Below are positions 43,230 to 52,580 of a stretch of DNA of 56,675 bases, piece by piece; within the stretch, counting starts at the first letter, position 1, and the number at the start of each line of letters is the position of its first letter. The notes beneath the pieces are model-generated. The model was not told the DNA's origin, made no database searches, and saw only the letters and a program-made list of their open reading frames with translations. The position numbers were made by a program, and so were the translations under genes. Origin of the DNA: Clostridia bacterium (GTDB lineage: Bacteria > Bacillota > Clostridia > TANB77 > CAG-508); contig JAFQSS010000025.1 of assembly GCA_017409455.1 (NCBI GenBank), positions 1 to 56,675 on the forward strand. Direction: 5' to 3'.

Positions 43230-44672
43230 ATGACTATAAATAATATATTATGGTTATTAAGGAATTATATAATATTAGCACTTAAAATATTAATGCCAGT
43301 ATTAATTATATTTTTGATTGGATATTTTTTAGTATATAAAAAATTATTAAAAGGAACAAAAACAATAAAAAAATCACAAATTTTATTGTATGCAGTTAGC
43401 ATATGCTATGTAGTTATAGTAATAGGTGCAACATTTTTTAGTAGAACACCAAGTGAAACATATAATGACAGAATGAATTTAAATTTATTTAGTTCCTATG
43501 TAGAAGCATATCATGACATTGGAGTGGTATTACTAAATAATGTACTTCTTAGAAATTTAATTTTAAATATAATGTTGTTTATTCCATTAGGATTTTTACT
43601 ACCAATGTATTCAGATAAATTAAAGAAAATGTATATAGTAGTTCCAATAGGACTTTTAGCAACACTAACAATAGAATTTACGCAGCATTTTAACGATTAT
43701 GGTACTTTTGAAATTGATGATGCACTTAATAATACAATAGGGACTTTATTAGGATATTGCTTATTTATGATTTTATATAGATTAAATAATAAACAAAATT
43801 GGAAAAAGATAATAGGATATATAATACCAATAATTGCAACAATCGGAGTATTTTTTGGTATGATGATAGGACATTACATTCAAGAATTTGGGAACTTTGA
43901 TTTTGAACATAATTATACTGTAGACATGAGCAATGTAAAAGTACAAAGTGAAATTGAATTTTCAAACGAAAAAACTAAAAAACAGGTTTATAAAACTAAA
44001 ATTTTAACACGAGATGAAGCTAGAGATATAGCAGTATATACATTTGAAAAATTAGGAAAACAAATAGATGATAGTGTTAATAGAGAACAAGAAAATTTAG
44101 TTGTATTTGAACCAATGCAAAAAAACGATGGTTCTGTTATAGTGTATTATGTAGGAGGAATATATACTTGTAGTGATTCGTCAGCAATAATAGTAAAAGA
44201 AGATGGTACAATCGAATTTATGGAAAAAATGGCAAATGCTAGTAAAGAAGAAGTTCAAGAAGAATTACAAAGATATGGAATAAATGTTCCTACAAAAGCA
44301 GTGTTTAGCTATGATAAAAAAAGAGGACAATATTTATTTACAATGGATATGGTTATAGAAGATAAAAAACTTATAGATGGTGAAATAAGATGCAATTACT
44401 ATGAAGATAAGACAATAAAATATGTTAATAATGATATTATTACATATGACTTAATCTCTGAAAAAGAGATTCTAAGCGAAAAAGAGGCATATCAACAAAT
44501 ATTAGATGGAGAATTTAAAGGATTTACTATAGATGAGATAAAAAGTATTACTATAAAAGGTCTCGAATTAGAGTATCAAACTGATTCAAAAGGATATTTT
44601 GTTCCTGTTTATAAATTTGATGTGTTGCTAAATGGAAATAAAAGTACAATATATATAAAATCAATAAAATAG
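43230..44672 (+). CDS. VanZ-like membrane protein with extracellular C-terminal domain
   Basis: A 480-residue protein. Residues about 10-195 form a VanZ domain with several helices (FFSRTPSETYNDRMNLNLFSSY, LRNLILNIMLFIPLGFLLPM, TIEFTQHFNDYGTFEIDDALNNTIGTLLGY). VanZ domains are linked to glycopeptide resistance, but most members have no known role. One more helix (about 195-215) leads to a large outer region with repeated PepSY/YcdB-like parts (RDEARDIAVYTFEKLG, SEKEAYQQILDGEF). GAAGGAG precedes the ATG. Confidence 0.8.
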   Translation: MTINNILWLLRNYIILALKILMPVLIIFLIGYFLVYKKLLKGTKTIKKSQILLYAVSICYVVIVIGATFFSRTPSETYNDRMNLNLFSSYVEAYHDIGVVLLNNVLLRNLILNIMLFIPLGFLLPMYSDKLKKMYIVVPIGLLATLTIEFTQHFNDYGTFEIDDALNNTIGTLLGYCLFMILYRLNNKQNWKKIIGYIIPIIATIGVFFGMMIGHYIQEFGNFDFEHNYTVDMSNVKVQSEIEFSNEKTKKQVYKTKILTRDEARDIAVYTFEKLGKQIDDSVNREQENLVVFEPMQKNDGSVIVYYVGGIYTCSDSSAIIVKEDGTIEFMEKMANASKEEVQEELQRYGINVPTKAVFSYDKKRGQYLFTMDMVIEDKKLIDGEIRCNYYEDKTIKYVNNDIITYDLISEKEILSEKEAYQQILDGEFKGFTIDEIKSITIKGLELEYQTDSKGYFVPVYKFDVLLNGNKSTIYIKSIK

Positions 44673-44679
44673 TTAATTC

Positions 44680-44715
44680 AAAAGATTAGATAAAAAAATC
44701 TAATCTTTTTTATTT
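44680..44715 (+). terminator. terminator after the VanZ gene
   Basis: An 11-bp stem (44680-44690 with 44699-44709), then Ts. Confidence 0.8.
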
Positions 44716-44787
44716 TGCATGTAACCATATTTTATTATAAAATGTCTAATAGGTGTATGTACATATTTAAAAGTTGGAGGAATAAAA

Positions 44788-45300
44788 GTGGAAGAACTAA
44801 TAGAAAAAGCTAAGAATAATGATAAAAGAGCATTCTCTGAATTGATTATAGCTATTGAAAAAGAGTTATATTTAATTGCAAAAACAAAACTAAAGAATGA
44901 TGATGATATAGGAGATGCAATACAAGAAACAATATATAAGAGCTATAAAAATTTAAGAAAATTAAGAGATAATTCATTATTTAAGACATGGATAATTAAA
45001 ATACTAATAAATGAATGTAATAATATTTATAAGAAAAAAAGAAAATATGCAATTTCATATGAAGATAAAGAGATGGAAAATTACATAGCTACAAATGATG
45101 AGAGTGGAAACATAGAGTTTGAATTTCTAATAAAAAATTTAAGTAGTGAAGAAAAATTGTTATTAACACTATATTATTGTTCGAAATATACAATTAAAGA
45201 GATAAGTAAGATTACTAAAGTTAAAGAGAATACAATAAAGGGAAAACTTGCAAGAGCAAGAAATAAAATAAGAAATCAATTAGAAGAAGGTGATGAATAA
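44788..45300 (+). CDS. ECF RNA polymerase sigma factor
   Basis: A 170-residue sigma factor. Region 2 is FSELIIAIEKELYLIAKTKLKNDDDIGDAIQETIYKSYKNLRKL (about 12-55) and region 4 is EEKLLLTLYYCSKYTIKEISKITKVKENTIKGKLARARNKIRNQL (about 118-165). It begins with GTG after TGGAGGA. The DUF4179 anti-sigma gene overlaps it by one base (TAATG), so this is a standard sigma and anti-sigma pair, probably for envelope stress. Confidence 0.92.
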   Translation: MEELIEKAKNNDKRAFSELIIAIEKELYLIAKTKLKNDDDIGDAIQETIYKSYKNLRKLRDNSLFKTWIIKILINECNNIYKKKRKYAISYEDKEMENYIATNDESGNIEFEFLIKNLSSEEKLLLTLYYCSKYTIKEISKITKVKENTIKGKLARARNKIRNQLEEGDE

Positions 45301-46691
45301 TGAAAGATATAGATAAAATATTACAAAGAAATAGTATTGATGATGTAAATATTCCAAGTAGTATAGAATATAAAATACATTATGCACTTAATCATTTGGA
45401 AAACAAAAGTAGTAAAATAAACTGTTTAAAAAGAATAATTGCTGCATTTATTTCAACAGTAATAGCTCTTGTGGGAAGTGTTACAGTCTATGCTAGTTTT
45501 GGTGGTACAATATCAGGAAAACCTATACTTGAATGGATAGGAATAAAATTTTCAGATCAATATGAAGATTATAAAGTAAATGTAGAAGGACAAGAAGTAA
45601 TATATAATGAAACAAAAGTTGAATTATCTTCAACTGTATGTGATGACGGTTTTGTTATTTTTGAGTTTGATGTAAATTTAAGCAAAGAAGATAAAGAATA
45701 TTTACGATTAGGAGAAAGTCTTGTATCAGAACAAGAGCTTAAAGAAGCACAGCAGTTGGCATTAGAAGAACAACAAAAGCATGAAGAAAACAATACAGTA
45801 GGTTTTGGGGATTATACCTATACAGGACATTATGAAATAATGCAACAAGGTAGAGAGTTAATAAATACTGTAAATATGAGAGTAAATGATGGTTTACTAG
45901 GACCAAATCATGCAAATTATAATATACTTATTGATGGAGAAGGATACTATACCAAATCAACGCAAACTGTTTCAAAAATATCTGATTATGAGTATAAAGT
46001 ATATCAACTATATTTTTTAACAGATGAGATAATAAAGGACAAGACTGATTTTTCTGTAACGCTTAGACTTAATGCTTTGGAAAATACTGCAGATAAATCA
46101 GGATATAAAAAGTTAGAAAATAATTCAGGACTTTATTTAACAAATACTCCAAATAATCAAAGAAGAATTGATATGACAGGAGAATTTGTTGTAGCAGTGT
46201 CAAAAAATAAAGCTTTAGAAAATACAAAAGTTATAACTCCAAATTGTGAAGAAGTAAAATATAGAAATATGACCAAAACTGTTGAAGAAGTGAAAATAAC
46301 ACCATTACAAATAATTGTAAAAGTAAAAACACTTAGAGATAATGTAAGTTTGCAATGTCTATCTAGCACTAGAAATAAAGATTATATTGGTGTAACAGAC
46401 TTTAAGGTATATGATGACCTTGGAAATGAATTGGATTCTTTAAAATATGAGACAAAAAGAATTATAACTTATTCAAATGGCAAAGTAGAAGAATGGGCTC
46501 CAGGAGATATTGGAACATACAAAAGTTTTTATAATGCTAAAATGGAACTTATAGAGTATATTATTATCGAGAAAAATGACAATACTAATGCAATTAAAAT
46601 TGTTCCAACAGTAAGAGAATTGAATTTTACTGATGAAGGTACTACAGAAGAAACAATTGAATTAGAAACTCTAAGTATAGATTTAAAATAA
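45300..46691 (+). CDS. DUF4179 transmembrane anti-sigma factor
   Basis: A 463-residue protein with a short cytoplasmic part (about 1-40) that should hold the sigma factor, one membrane helix (about 44-66) and a large outer domain. The start of the outer domain, YASFGGTISGKPILEWIGIKFSDQYEDYKVNVEGQEV, is typical of DUF4179. The outer domain likely senses an envelope signal. Its gene overlaps the sigma gene. Confidence 0.85.
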   Translation: MKDIDKILQRNSIDDVNIPSSIEYKIHYALNHLENKSSKINCLKRIIAAFISTVIALVGSVTVYASFGGTISGKPILEWIGIKFSDQYEDYKVNVEGQEVIYNETKVELSSTVCDDGFVIFEFDVNLSKEDKEYLRLGESLVSEQELKEAQQLALEEQQKHEENNTVGFGDYTYTGHYEIMQQGRELINTVNMRVNDGLLGPNHANYNILIDGEGYYTKSTQTVSKISDYEYKVYQLYFLTDEIIKDKTDFSVTLRLNALENTADKSGYKKLENNSGLYLTNTPNNQRRIDMTGEFVVAVSKNKALENTKVITPNCEEVKYRNMTKTVEEVKITPLQIIVKVKTLRDNVSLQCLSSTRNKDYIGVTDFKVYDDLGNELDSLKYETKRIITYSNGKVEEWAPGDIGTYKSFYNAKMELIEYIIIEKNDNTNAIKIVPTVRELNFTDEGTTEETIELETLSIDLK

Positions 46692-46697
46692 TATTTT

Positions 46698-46732
46698 ATA
46701 GCATTGTCAAGTTAGTTGGCAGTGCTATTTTG
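46698..46732 (+). terminator. terminator after the DUF4179 gene
   Basis: A 9-bp stem with one mismatch (46698-46706 with 46720-46728), then Ts. Confidence 0.7.
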
Positions 46733-46769
46733 AAATATTTTACAAAAGCATCCCATATTATATATAAAT

Positions 46770-46779
46770 GTGTTATAAT
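46770..46779 (+). promoter_or_regulatory. extended -10 promoter of the 46810 gene
   Basis: TGTG then TATAAT (46774-46779). There is no good -35 at the right distance, so it relies on the extended -10. Confidence 0.5.
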
Positions 46780-46809
46780 AGGTAAGGAATGGATAAGGAG
46801 TGATAAATA

Positions 46810-47064
46810 ATGACATTGTTGGAAATCGACAAAGACATACATAGAAAGATAGAAGAAAATGAGAGATATGTAAGATATTCATATTTTGAATTAAGAGTAA
46901 AACACAATTTATCTGAAGACGAGGCCATGACATTTGTAAAATTAGCAAAAAATAAATTGGAAAATATGAATTATAAAGTTTATCTTAAAGGAGAAAGATT
47001 TGTTTTTGATGAGGCCAATAGAATAGTAGATGAAAATGAATATCTAATAGCTATTAAAGATTAA
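46810..47064 (+). CDS. small helical protein, unknown
   Basis: An 84-residue charged protein (EIDKDIHRKIEENERYVRYSYFELRVKHNLSEDEAMTFVKLAKNKLENMNYKVYLKGERFVFDEANRIV). It could be a helix-hairpin and beta-strand fold; no family recognised. TAAGGAGTG precedes the ATG. Followed after 30 bp by a membrane-protein gene. Confidence 0.6.
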   Translation: MTLLEIDKDIHRKIEENERYVRYSYFELRVKHNLSEDEAMTFVKLAKNKLENMNYKVYLKGERFVFDEANRIVDENEYLIAIKD

Positions 47065-47094
47065 AATTAAAATTTATTTAGGGGGAATAGTTTT

Positions 47095-48045
47095 ATGAAA
47101 AAAATATTGCACTTATTACCATTTATTTTATATACAATGTTTTACTTAGCTGTAATAGTTCTTGAAGGAGGCATAGAAAATTTAGCAATAATAGATGTTA
47201 TATTATTATTAGCAGCATTATTAATTTGTGGGTTAGGAACATTAAGTAATAAAAAGACATTTAATTTACTTGGAATTGTAGCTTTATTTGGTTTGTCTTT
47301 TGGATTAATAAAAATGGGAATAGAAAATACATATTTTATGCTAGTAGAAACAAAAGTAGCAATTGCAATTTTATTATATTATTTGATAATCTTTATAATA
47401 GTTAAAAATAAAAGAGTGGCTATTATGAATGTAACTGTTATAGGAATTTTGTTATTACTATTTGTACCTATTAGGATACAATATAGAGATGGTGGAACAA
47501 TTGAATACAGAGCATTGTCATATAAATATATCAAATGGAATACTACAAGGAATGATGGAACACCATTAAAGGAGAATAATTTACATTGGTTCCCACATAA
47601 TTTTCATTCGATAGAATACTATAAGCCAGTTGAATCACCAATAGTGAATGTTTTGACAGGTAATCAAGAAATAGCATGTAGTAAAGGTTCTTTTTATTGG
47701 TCAAAGACAGTAGATGGAGTGAATCTGCTATCAATTGCTGATGTTTTTAAATGTGCTGTGCAGTGGACATATAAAGATATTTTAACTATTGATGAAGACA
47801 ATATCGCAAAAATAGATACACCTTTTAATATAAGAAATGTTAAATATACTGAATATAAAGAAGAATATGAAAATATGGAAATTGATGTAGTAAGACCTGT
47901 ATTTAATGAGATAGATTTAAATAATGAAAATAAAACTATAGATTTAACAAATTTAGAAAATGGATCATATATCATTACTTTTACAATTTATAAAGAAAAT
48001 CTATATGCAGATTATGCATTTAAAGTAGAAGTGAATAGACAATAA
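47095..48045 (+). CDS. membrane protein with DGGTIEYRAL motif
   Basis: A 316-residue protein. Four membrane helices (about 5-22, 28-50, 55-72, 78-103) and a fifth near 110-125 are followed by an outer domain starting IQYRDGGTIEYRALSYKYIKWN. The same motif is in the protein at 49681 (LKDGGTIEYKALLYKV), and the motif is common in small Firmicute membrane proteins of unknown role. The end (NGSYIITFTIYKENLYADYAFKVEV) looks like a beta-sandwich. TAGGGGGAA precedes the ATG. Confidence 0.65.
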   Translation: MKKILHLLPFILYTMFYLAVIVLEGGIENLAIIDVILLLAALLICGLGTLSNKKTFNLLGIVALFGLSFGLIKMGIENTYFMLVETKVAIAILLYYLIIFIIVKNKRVAIMNVTVIGILLLLFVPIRIQYRDGGTIEYRALSYKYIKWNTTRNDGTPLKENNLHWFPHNFHSIEYYKPVESPIVNVLTGNQEIACSKGSFYWSKTVDGVNLLSIADVFKCAVQWTYKDILTIDEDNIAKIDTPFNIRNVKYTEYKEEYENMEIDVVRPVFNEIDLNNENKTIDLTNLENGSYIITFTIYKENLYADYAFKVEVNRQ

Positions 48046-48165
48046 TATAAATAACTATATAACAGTATTTATAGAAACTCTACTAAAAGTAGACATCAAA
48101 AATTAAGCAATTCTACTATCAGTAAGTTAAAAAAATAAAGTCTTTTAGTTATATTATAAACAATT

Positions 48166-48579
48166 ATAGACAAAGCAGTTTCAAAATGGGAAACAGGAAA
48201 AGGATTGCCTGATGTATCAATTATGATTGAATTATGTGATATACTTAGCATAAATGTAAATGAGTTATTAAGTGGAGAAAGATTAAGCGAAGAAAATTAT
48301 AGAGAAAAGGCAAATGAAAACATTGTAAGTATGATAAAAGTAGCAGATGAAAATAGAAAAACTAAAAATAAAAGAATTCTATTGTTTATTACTATAATAT
48401 CAATTTTTATTATTTGTAGATTAGCAATAGGTATTTATCAAAGCATTGAAGTTGGGGTTAACTACGATGAAAGAATTGTGCAATGTGAAATAACAGAGAA
48501 TGAAATTACATACAAAGTTAATGGATTAAGTATTATCCATACTGAACGAGAAATAGTAATTTGTTTTTTAGGAGGAATT
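48166..48579 (+). pseudogene. HTH-Xre/membrane regulator, N-terminally truncated
   Basis: The frame enters in the middle of a Cro/CI-type helix-turn-helix (IIDKAVSKWETGKGLPDVSIMIELCDILSINVNELLSGE) with no start and no first helices; the intact gene at 50073 has the same segment (ITDKAVSKWERGLSFPDISLL). It then has one membrane helix (about 48385-48440) and runs, without a stop, into the next gene's frame. The 48046-48165 stretch before it holds no gene. Confidence 0.7.
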
Positions 48580-48993
48580 ATGAAAAAGAAAACTTTAATT
48601 ATAATTGGAATAGTAATTGGTATAGTTTTTACATTATTAGTTGCATTTTTTATAGGAACAGGATTAACCAAAAATCCAAAGGTAGAAATCATAAGTTATT
48701 CGTTGAGCAAAGATGGTAGTGAATTAAATTTTACTATTGGTATTCCTGATTCAATTGGATATACGAGAGGATACAAAAATAAAGGTGGTGGAGTAAAATC
48801 ACATTATCTTAATTTTTATAATACATTTGGAGTAATAAATAGTAATTGGGGAGCAAAATTTGAATTTACACTTGAATTAGATGAAGATGATACAGAAGTA
48901 TATTTTAATAGAGCTGGTGGAGGTTATGAATTGGTTTTACAAAAAAATGAGATAACTGGAGAATGGGAAAGACCAAATAAAACTAATAATTAG
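48580..48993 (+). CDS. small membrane-anchored protein, unknown
   Basis: A 137-residue protein with one N-terminal membrane helix (about 5-27) and an outer beta-rich domain (VEIISYSLSKDGSELNFTIGIPDSIGYTRGYKNKGG, then YFNRAGGGYELVLQKNEITGEWERP). AGGAGG lies 4-9 bases before ATG 48580, so this gene is separate even though its frame is open to the truncated gene before it. Function unknown. Confidence 0.65.
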   Translation: MKKKTLIIIGIVIGIVFTLLVAFFIGTGLTKNPKVEIISYSLSKDGSELNFTIGIPDSIGYTRGYKNKGGGVKSHYLNFYNTFGVINSNWGAKFEFTLELDEDDTEVYFNRAGGGYELVLQKNEITGEWERPNKTNN

Positions 48994-49002
48994 GAGGTAA
49001 TT

Positions 49003-49320
49003 ATGAAAAAAATATTATATTTTTTACCAGTAGTATTAGGTTGCATTTTATATATCTTTTTAGGAATAGCATCTTCATTTGGCTCAATAAATCCTTTTGT
49101 ATGGATAGCTTTAGGTTTGTTGTTAATTTCAGGACTACTTATGAATAGAAATAAGTGGTGGGGATGTTTTTTGGGAATTCTAATAGGTGTATTACTAATA
49201 TATATGGGAAGTAGAGAAACAGGTCAAATTATTAAAGAAACACCATTTGGAATTATAATGTGCATTTATTATAGCGTATGTGCAGTTATAACTTTTAGAG
49301 AAAATCTTACAAAAAAATAA
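49003..49320 (+). CDS. small polytopic membrane protein
   Basis: A 105-residue protein with three to four hydrophobic helices. No family recognised. TAGGAGG precedes the ATG, 9 bases after the previous gene; one operon with its neighbours. Confidence 0.6.
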   Translation: MKKILYFLPVVLGCILYIFLGIASSFGSINPFVWIALGLLLISGLLMNRNKWWGCFLGILIGVLLIYMGSRETGQIIKETPFGIIMCIYYSVCAVITFRENLTKK

Positions 49321-49338
49321 TATTTTATGAGGTGTAAA

Positions 49339-49656
49339 ATGAAAAAAATTATAAAAATTATTTTTCCAAGTATATTGATGATTTTACTGATATATTTATG
49401 GAAAGATGGTAAAGACATATTAAATGGTATATATATTGCTTTTCCATTTATGTATGTAATATTAGGCTTTATATATTCTGACTTTAAAAAAGAATTATTA
49501 TTTAGTTTAATATTATTGTCTGTTTCTTTTTTAATACCAATCAATTTATACTTTAATATGGGAACTTGTATTGATTTAATAATTATTTACAATATATTAA
49601 GTTGTATTTGTTATTTAATTAAGAAAAAAGTAAGAAATAAGACAAGTAAAAAATAG
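49339..49656 (+). CDS. small polytopic membrane protein
   Basis: A 105-residue protein with three or four membrane helices and a basic C-terminus. ATG 49339 is favoured by GAGGTG; an earlier in-frame ATG is less likely. No family recognised. Confidence 0.55.
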   Translation: MKKIIKIIFPSILMILLIYLWKDGKDILNGIYIAFPFMYVILGFIYSDFKKELLFSLILLSVSFLIPINLYFNMGTCIDLIIIYNILSCICYLIKKKVRNKTSKK

Positions 49657-49680
49657 TAAATTGAAAGTGAGATGTGTTTT

Positions 49681-49920
49681 ATGAAAAAGAAAGTAATAAT
49701 AGTAATGGTAATTTTAGTTTTACTGGTTTTATTAGTACCAATACCTATGTTTTTAAAGGATGGAGGAACTATTGAATATAAAGCATTATTATATAAAGTT
49801 TCAAAAATTCATAGATTAAATGCTAATTCTCTTACTGGATATGAAGATGGTATTACAATTGAGATATTAGGATTAAAAATCTATGAAAACGTAGATAAAC
49901 ATATGGATTATTTAGACTAA
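49681..49920 (+). CDS. small membrane-anchored protein with DGGTIEYKAL motif
   Basis: A 79-residue protein: one membrane helix (about 4-21), then PMFLKDGGTIEYKALLYKVSKIHRLN and a short tail. The motif is shared with the 47095 protein; function unknown. The Shine-Dalgarno is weak (GTGAGATG). Confidence 0.6.
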   Translation: MKKKVIIVMVILVLLVLLVPIPMFLKDGGTIEYKALLYKVSKIHRLNANSLTGYEDGITIEILGLKIYENVDKHMDYLD

Positions 49921-50002
49921 TAAATTACAAGTTGTCTTTCTAATTTTCGCTGGAAAAGCGACCGGTAATCACAGTAGTATGGCATATAATTGAAATTTTA
50001 TG

Positions 50003-50033
50003 AAAGTAAACCATCAGTCGGTTTACTTTTTTT
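50003..50033 (+). terminator. terminator of the small membrane-gene operon
   Basis: A 10-bp stem (50003-50012 with 50020-50029), then Ts. A short hairpin (49947-49961) lies before it. Confidence 0.8.
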
Positions 50034-50072
50034 AATTTTAGTTATAAAATCTAAATATCTAGGAGGAAACCT

Positions 50073-50291
50073 ATGGATGCACAAAAAACAGGAAAAATTA
50101 TTAGTATAAAAAGAAAAAGTATGAATATGACCCAAGGAGAACTCGCTAAAAAGTTACATATTACAGACAAAGCTGTTAGCAAATGGGAAAGAGGATTATC
50201 ATTTCCAGATATATCACTTTTGATTCCTCTTTCAGAAATTCTAAATATAAGTTTATATGATTTATTGAAAGGAGAAGATGAGAATGGATAA
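50073..50291 (+). CDS. HTH-Xre transcriptional regulator
   Basis: A 72-residue Cro/CI-type regulator (GKIISIKRKSMNMTQGELAKKLHITDKAVSKWERGLSFPDISLLIPLSEILNISLYDLLKGE). It ends just after the DNA-binding domain, and the next gene starts in another frame 8 bases before the stop. In related regulators these two parts are often one protein, so this may be a split (frameshifted) gene or a coupled pair. TAGGAGGAA precedes the ATG. Confidence 0.82.
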   Translation: MDAQKTGKIISIKRKSMNMTQGELAKKLHITDKAVSKWERGLSFPDISLLIPLSEILNISLYDLLKGEDENG

Positions 50292-50784
50292 AAATGAAGC
50301 AGAAGAAGTTGTTAAAAATACTATTGAATATGCTAATGAGGAAATAAAAAAAAGTAAGAAGAGATATTTAAAAATATTTTTAAGTTGTTTAGTAGCACTT
50401 TTTGTGTGCATTGCTATTATATTTATAATATATAAATCAAATGACAATGTGCGAGATATTTATGCAGTAGTTTTTGTTACTGATATTGATAAAATGGAAA
50501 TGAGTGAGGGGGATATAATAAAAGAAGTTACAAGTAAAGATGACATTGAATTAGTTTTTGATATATTAGCTAACTTAAGGGAAGGAACAGAGAGTATCAA
50601 TGATTTTCCAGTAAATGCAACAAAAGTTGTGAAAATTAATCTCATATATTCTAAAGGTAATGCAGTTGTGTTTGCATATATGAGAGATGAAAAATATTAT
50701 TTTGAAACCCCCTATGGTGGAATATTTTTAACAACAGAAGAAAATTATAATAAAATAAATGATATTTTTAATAGAGCTGAATAA
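50284..50784 (+). CDS. membrane protein, second half of an HTH regulator
   Basis: A 166-residue protein. The start NEAEEVVKNTIEYANEEIKKSKKRYLKIFLSCL is what usually follows an HTH domain in one-component membrane regulators, and it is followed by one helix (about 35-55) and an outer domain with DIELVFDILANLREGTESIND. It overlaps the HTH gene. AAAGGAG at 50268-50274 favours ATG 50284 for separate translation. Confidence 0.65.
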   Translation: MDKNEAEEVVKNTIEYANEEIKKSKKRYLKIFLSCLVALFVCIAIIFIIYKSNDNVRDIYAVVFVTDIDKMEMSEGDIIKEVTSKDDIELVFDILANLREGTESINDFPVNATKVVKINLIYSKGNAVVFAYMRDEKYYFETPYGGIFLTTEENYNKINDIFNRAE

Positions 50785-50813
50785 TAAATTACAAGTTATA
50801 GAAAGGATTAGTT

Positions 50814-50849
50814 GAGTTGGAGTGAACTTTAAAAAGTTCACTTCAACTC
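50814..50849 (+). terminator. hairpin after the HTH operon
   Basis: A 16-bp stem with one G-T pair (50814-50829 with 50834-50849). No T-run follows at once, so its use as a terminator is uncertain. The stretch 50850-51000 holds no gene. Confidence 0.5.
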
Positions 50850-51018
50850 TATCCTGCACAGATAGTTGCTACAAAAATTGAATTAGTAAAATAGATTGGA
50901 GAAGATTAGATGAAAATATAACTAATCTTTATTTTTTTGAAAAAAGATGATAAAATTTTAAAAAATTTGTAATGAAATTAAAAAATAAATCTCTTATAAG
51001 GTGAAGGAGGTAAAAGTT

Positions 51019-51525
51019 ATGCAGAATATAGAAGAAATTTATAAACAACATAGTAAAACAGTATATAAATACCTATTCTGCTTAACAGGTAAAGAAGATA
51101 TTGCAGAAGATTTAACTCAAGAAACTTTTGCGATAGCAGTAAAAGAAATCAATAAATTCAAAGGACAGTGTAAAATATCAGTGTGGTTATGTCAAATTGC
51201 AAAACATCTATGGTATAAGGAATTGAAGAAAATCAAGAAACAAAAAAATGTATCTATAGAGAATTTAACTGAAGAAATAGAAATAATAGAAACAACTGAA
51301 GATATTGTTTGTAAAAAAGAAGAAAAGTTAAAGTTATTTAAAGACATGCAAAAATTAGATAATCTTTCAAGAGAAGTTGTATATTTACGTACAATAGGAA
51401 ATTTGAATTTTATAGAAATCGGAGAAATATTAGGCAAAACTGCAAATTGGGCAAGAGTTACATTTTATCGTGCTAAGCAAAAAATAAGGGAGGTAAATGA
51501 AAATGGAAAAGAAAATAGAATGTAA
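51019..51525 (+). CDS. ECF RNA polymerase sigma factor
   Basis: A 168-residue sigma factor: region 2 IYKQHSKTVYKYLFCLTGKEDIAEDLTQETFAIAVKEINKF, region 4 LDNLSREVVYLRTIGNLNFIEIGEILGKTANWARVTFYRAKQKI. AAGGAGG precedes ATG 51019. The zf-HC2 anti-sigma gene overlaps it by 23 bases, so the two are translated together. Confidence 0.92.
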   Translation: MQNIEEIYKQHSKTVYKYLFCLTGKEDIAEDLTQETFAIAVKEINKFKGQCKISVWLCQIAKHLWYKELKKIKKQKNVSIENLTEEIEIIETTEDIVCKKEEKLKLFKDMQKLDNLSREVVYLRTIGNLNFIEIGEILGKTANWARVTFYRAKQKIREVNENGKENRM

Positions 51526-52441
51526 AATAGTTCAAGATCTATTATTAGGATATGTTGATGATGTATTAAACGAGGAATCAAAAAAGGTTGTAGAGAGACA
51601 TTTATCAGAATGTGATATGTGTCAAAAAAGGTTAAAAGAGATACAACAAGATATTGAAAATAATGAAATAACACAGAAAAAAGAGATTGATTATTTAAAG
51701 AAAATAAGAATAAAAAATAGAATAAAATCTATATTCATAGCTGTAGGAATATTGTTTTTGATAGCATTTATTATATTTTTAAGAAATTTTATAATAGTAA
51801 GTGATTTATCTAATAAAGCAGAAAAATCACTAGCATCAGAAAACTATTATAGAGAAAGTGTTCAACGAATATCAAGTGATAAAGCTGTCTTAGTTAAAGA
51901 ATATTATAAAGATGGAAAATATAAAACAATAACAGAGACTTATACAGATGAAGGAGTATATGTAGGAACTGCAACATATGCGACAGCAAATTCTGGAGAA
52001 AGAATTGAAATAGATAGTGAAAACAAAATAGTTAGAATAGATAGAAGTGAATTTGCAAAAAAAATGAATAGTGAAAATAATTTAAAAAACCTTCATTCTG
52101 CAAAAAGCTCTTTTATATATAATTTTCTAAAGGCTTTATGTTGTTCAATACATACTAGTTATGAGGGATTAGGAAGGGAATATTATGTACTTTCTGTTTG
52201 GGATAGAGATAAAGGAGAAATGTGGATTGATAAAGAAACAGGATTAACATTGAAGAATGACCTTGAAAGCAATGGAACTGTTGTAAATTATTATCCTGGA
52301 ACCAATATCATAAAAGAAGAATTTAGACTTGTAAATGAGTATAGATATGAATTTGATGTTGTAACAGATGAGGATGTAACAGTTCCAGATTATACAGGTT
52401 ACGAAATAAAATATATAAATCAAGACAATTTTGGACTATAA
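51503..52441 (+). CDS. zinc-finger anti-sigma factor
   Basis: A 312-residue protein. Residues about 1-45 form the zf-HC2 anti-sigma domain with the HxxxCxxC zinc site (RHLSECDMCQKRL), which should bind the sigma factor encoded upstream. One membrane helix (about 73-95) leads to an outer domain of about 215 residues (GKYKTITETYTDEGVYVGTATYATANSG, YVLSVWDRDKGEMWIDKETGL). The fold of the outer part resembles LolA/MucB-like sensors only loosely. ATG 51503 has better spacing than ATG 51497. Confidence 0.88.
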   Translation: MEKKIECKIVQDLLLGYVDDVLNEESKKVVERHLSECDMCQKRLKEIQQDIENNEITQKKEIDYLKKIRIKNRIKSIFIAVGILFLIAFIIFLRNFIIVSDLSNKAEKSLASENYYRESVQRISSDKAVLVKEYYKDGKYKTITETYTDEGVYVGTATYATANSGERIEIDSENKIVRIDRSEFAKKMNSENNLKNLHSAKSSFIYNFLKALCCSIHTSYEGLGREYYVLSVWDRDKGEMWIDKETGLTLKNDLESNGTVVNYYPGTNIIKEEFRLVNEYRYEFDVVTDEDVTVPDYTGYEIKYINQDNFGL

Positions 52442-52448
52442 AATATGG

Positions 52449-52487
52449 AGACATTACTAATTTAAAAGTTGGTAATGTCTTTTTTTG
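52449..52487 (+). terminator. terminator after the anti-sigma gene
   Basis: A 9-bp stem (52449-52457 with 52472-52480), then Ts. Confidence 0.8.
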
Positions 52488-52580
52488 TTTTTTATGATAA
52501 AATATAATAAAAAATTTAAAGAAAAATGAAACTTTTTTTATTTAGAAAAGTATTTATTATTGAAAGCGAGAATAAAAAAT

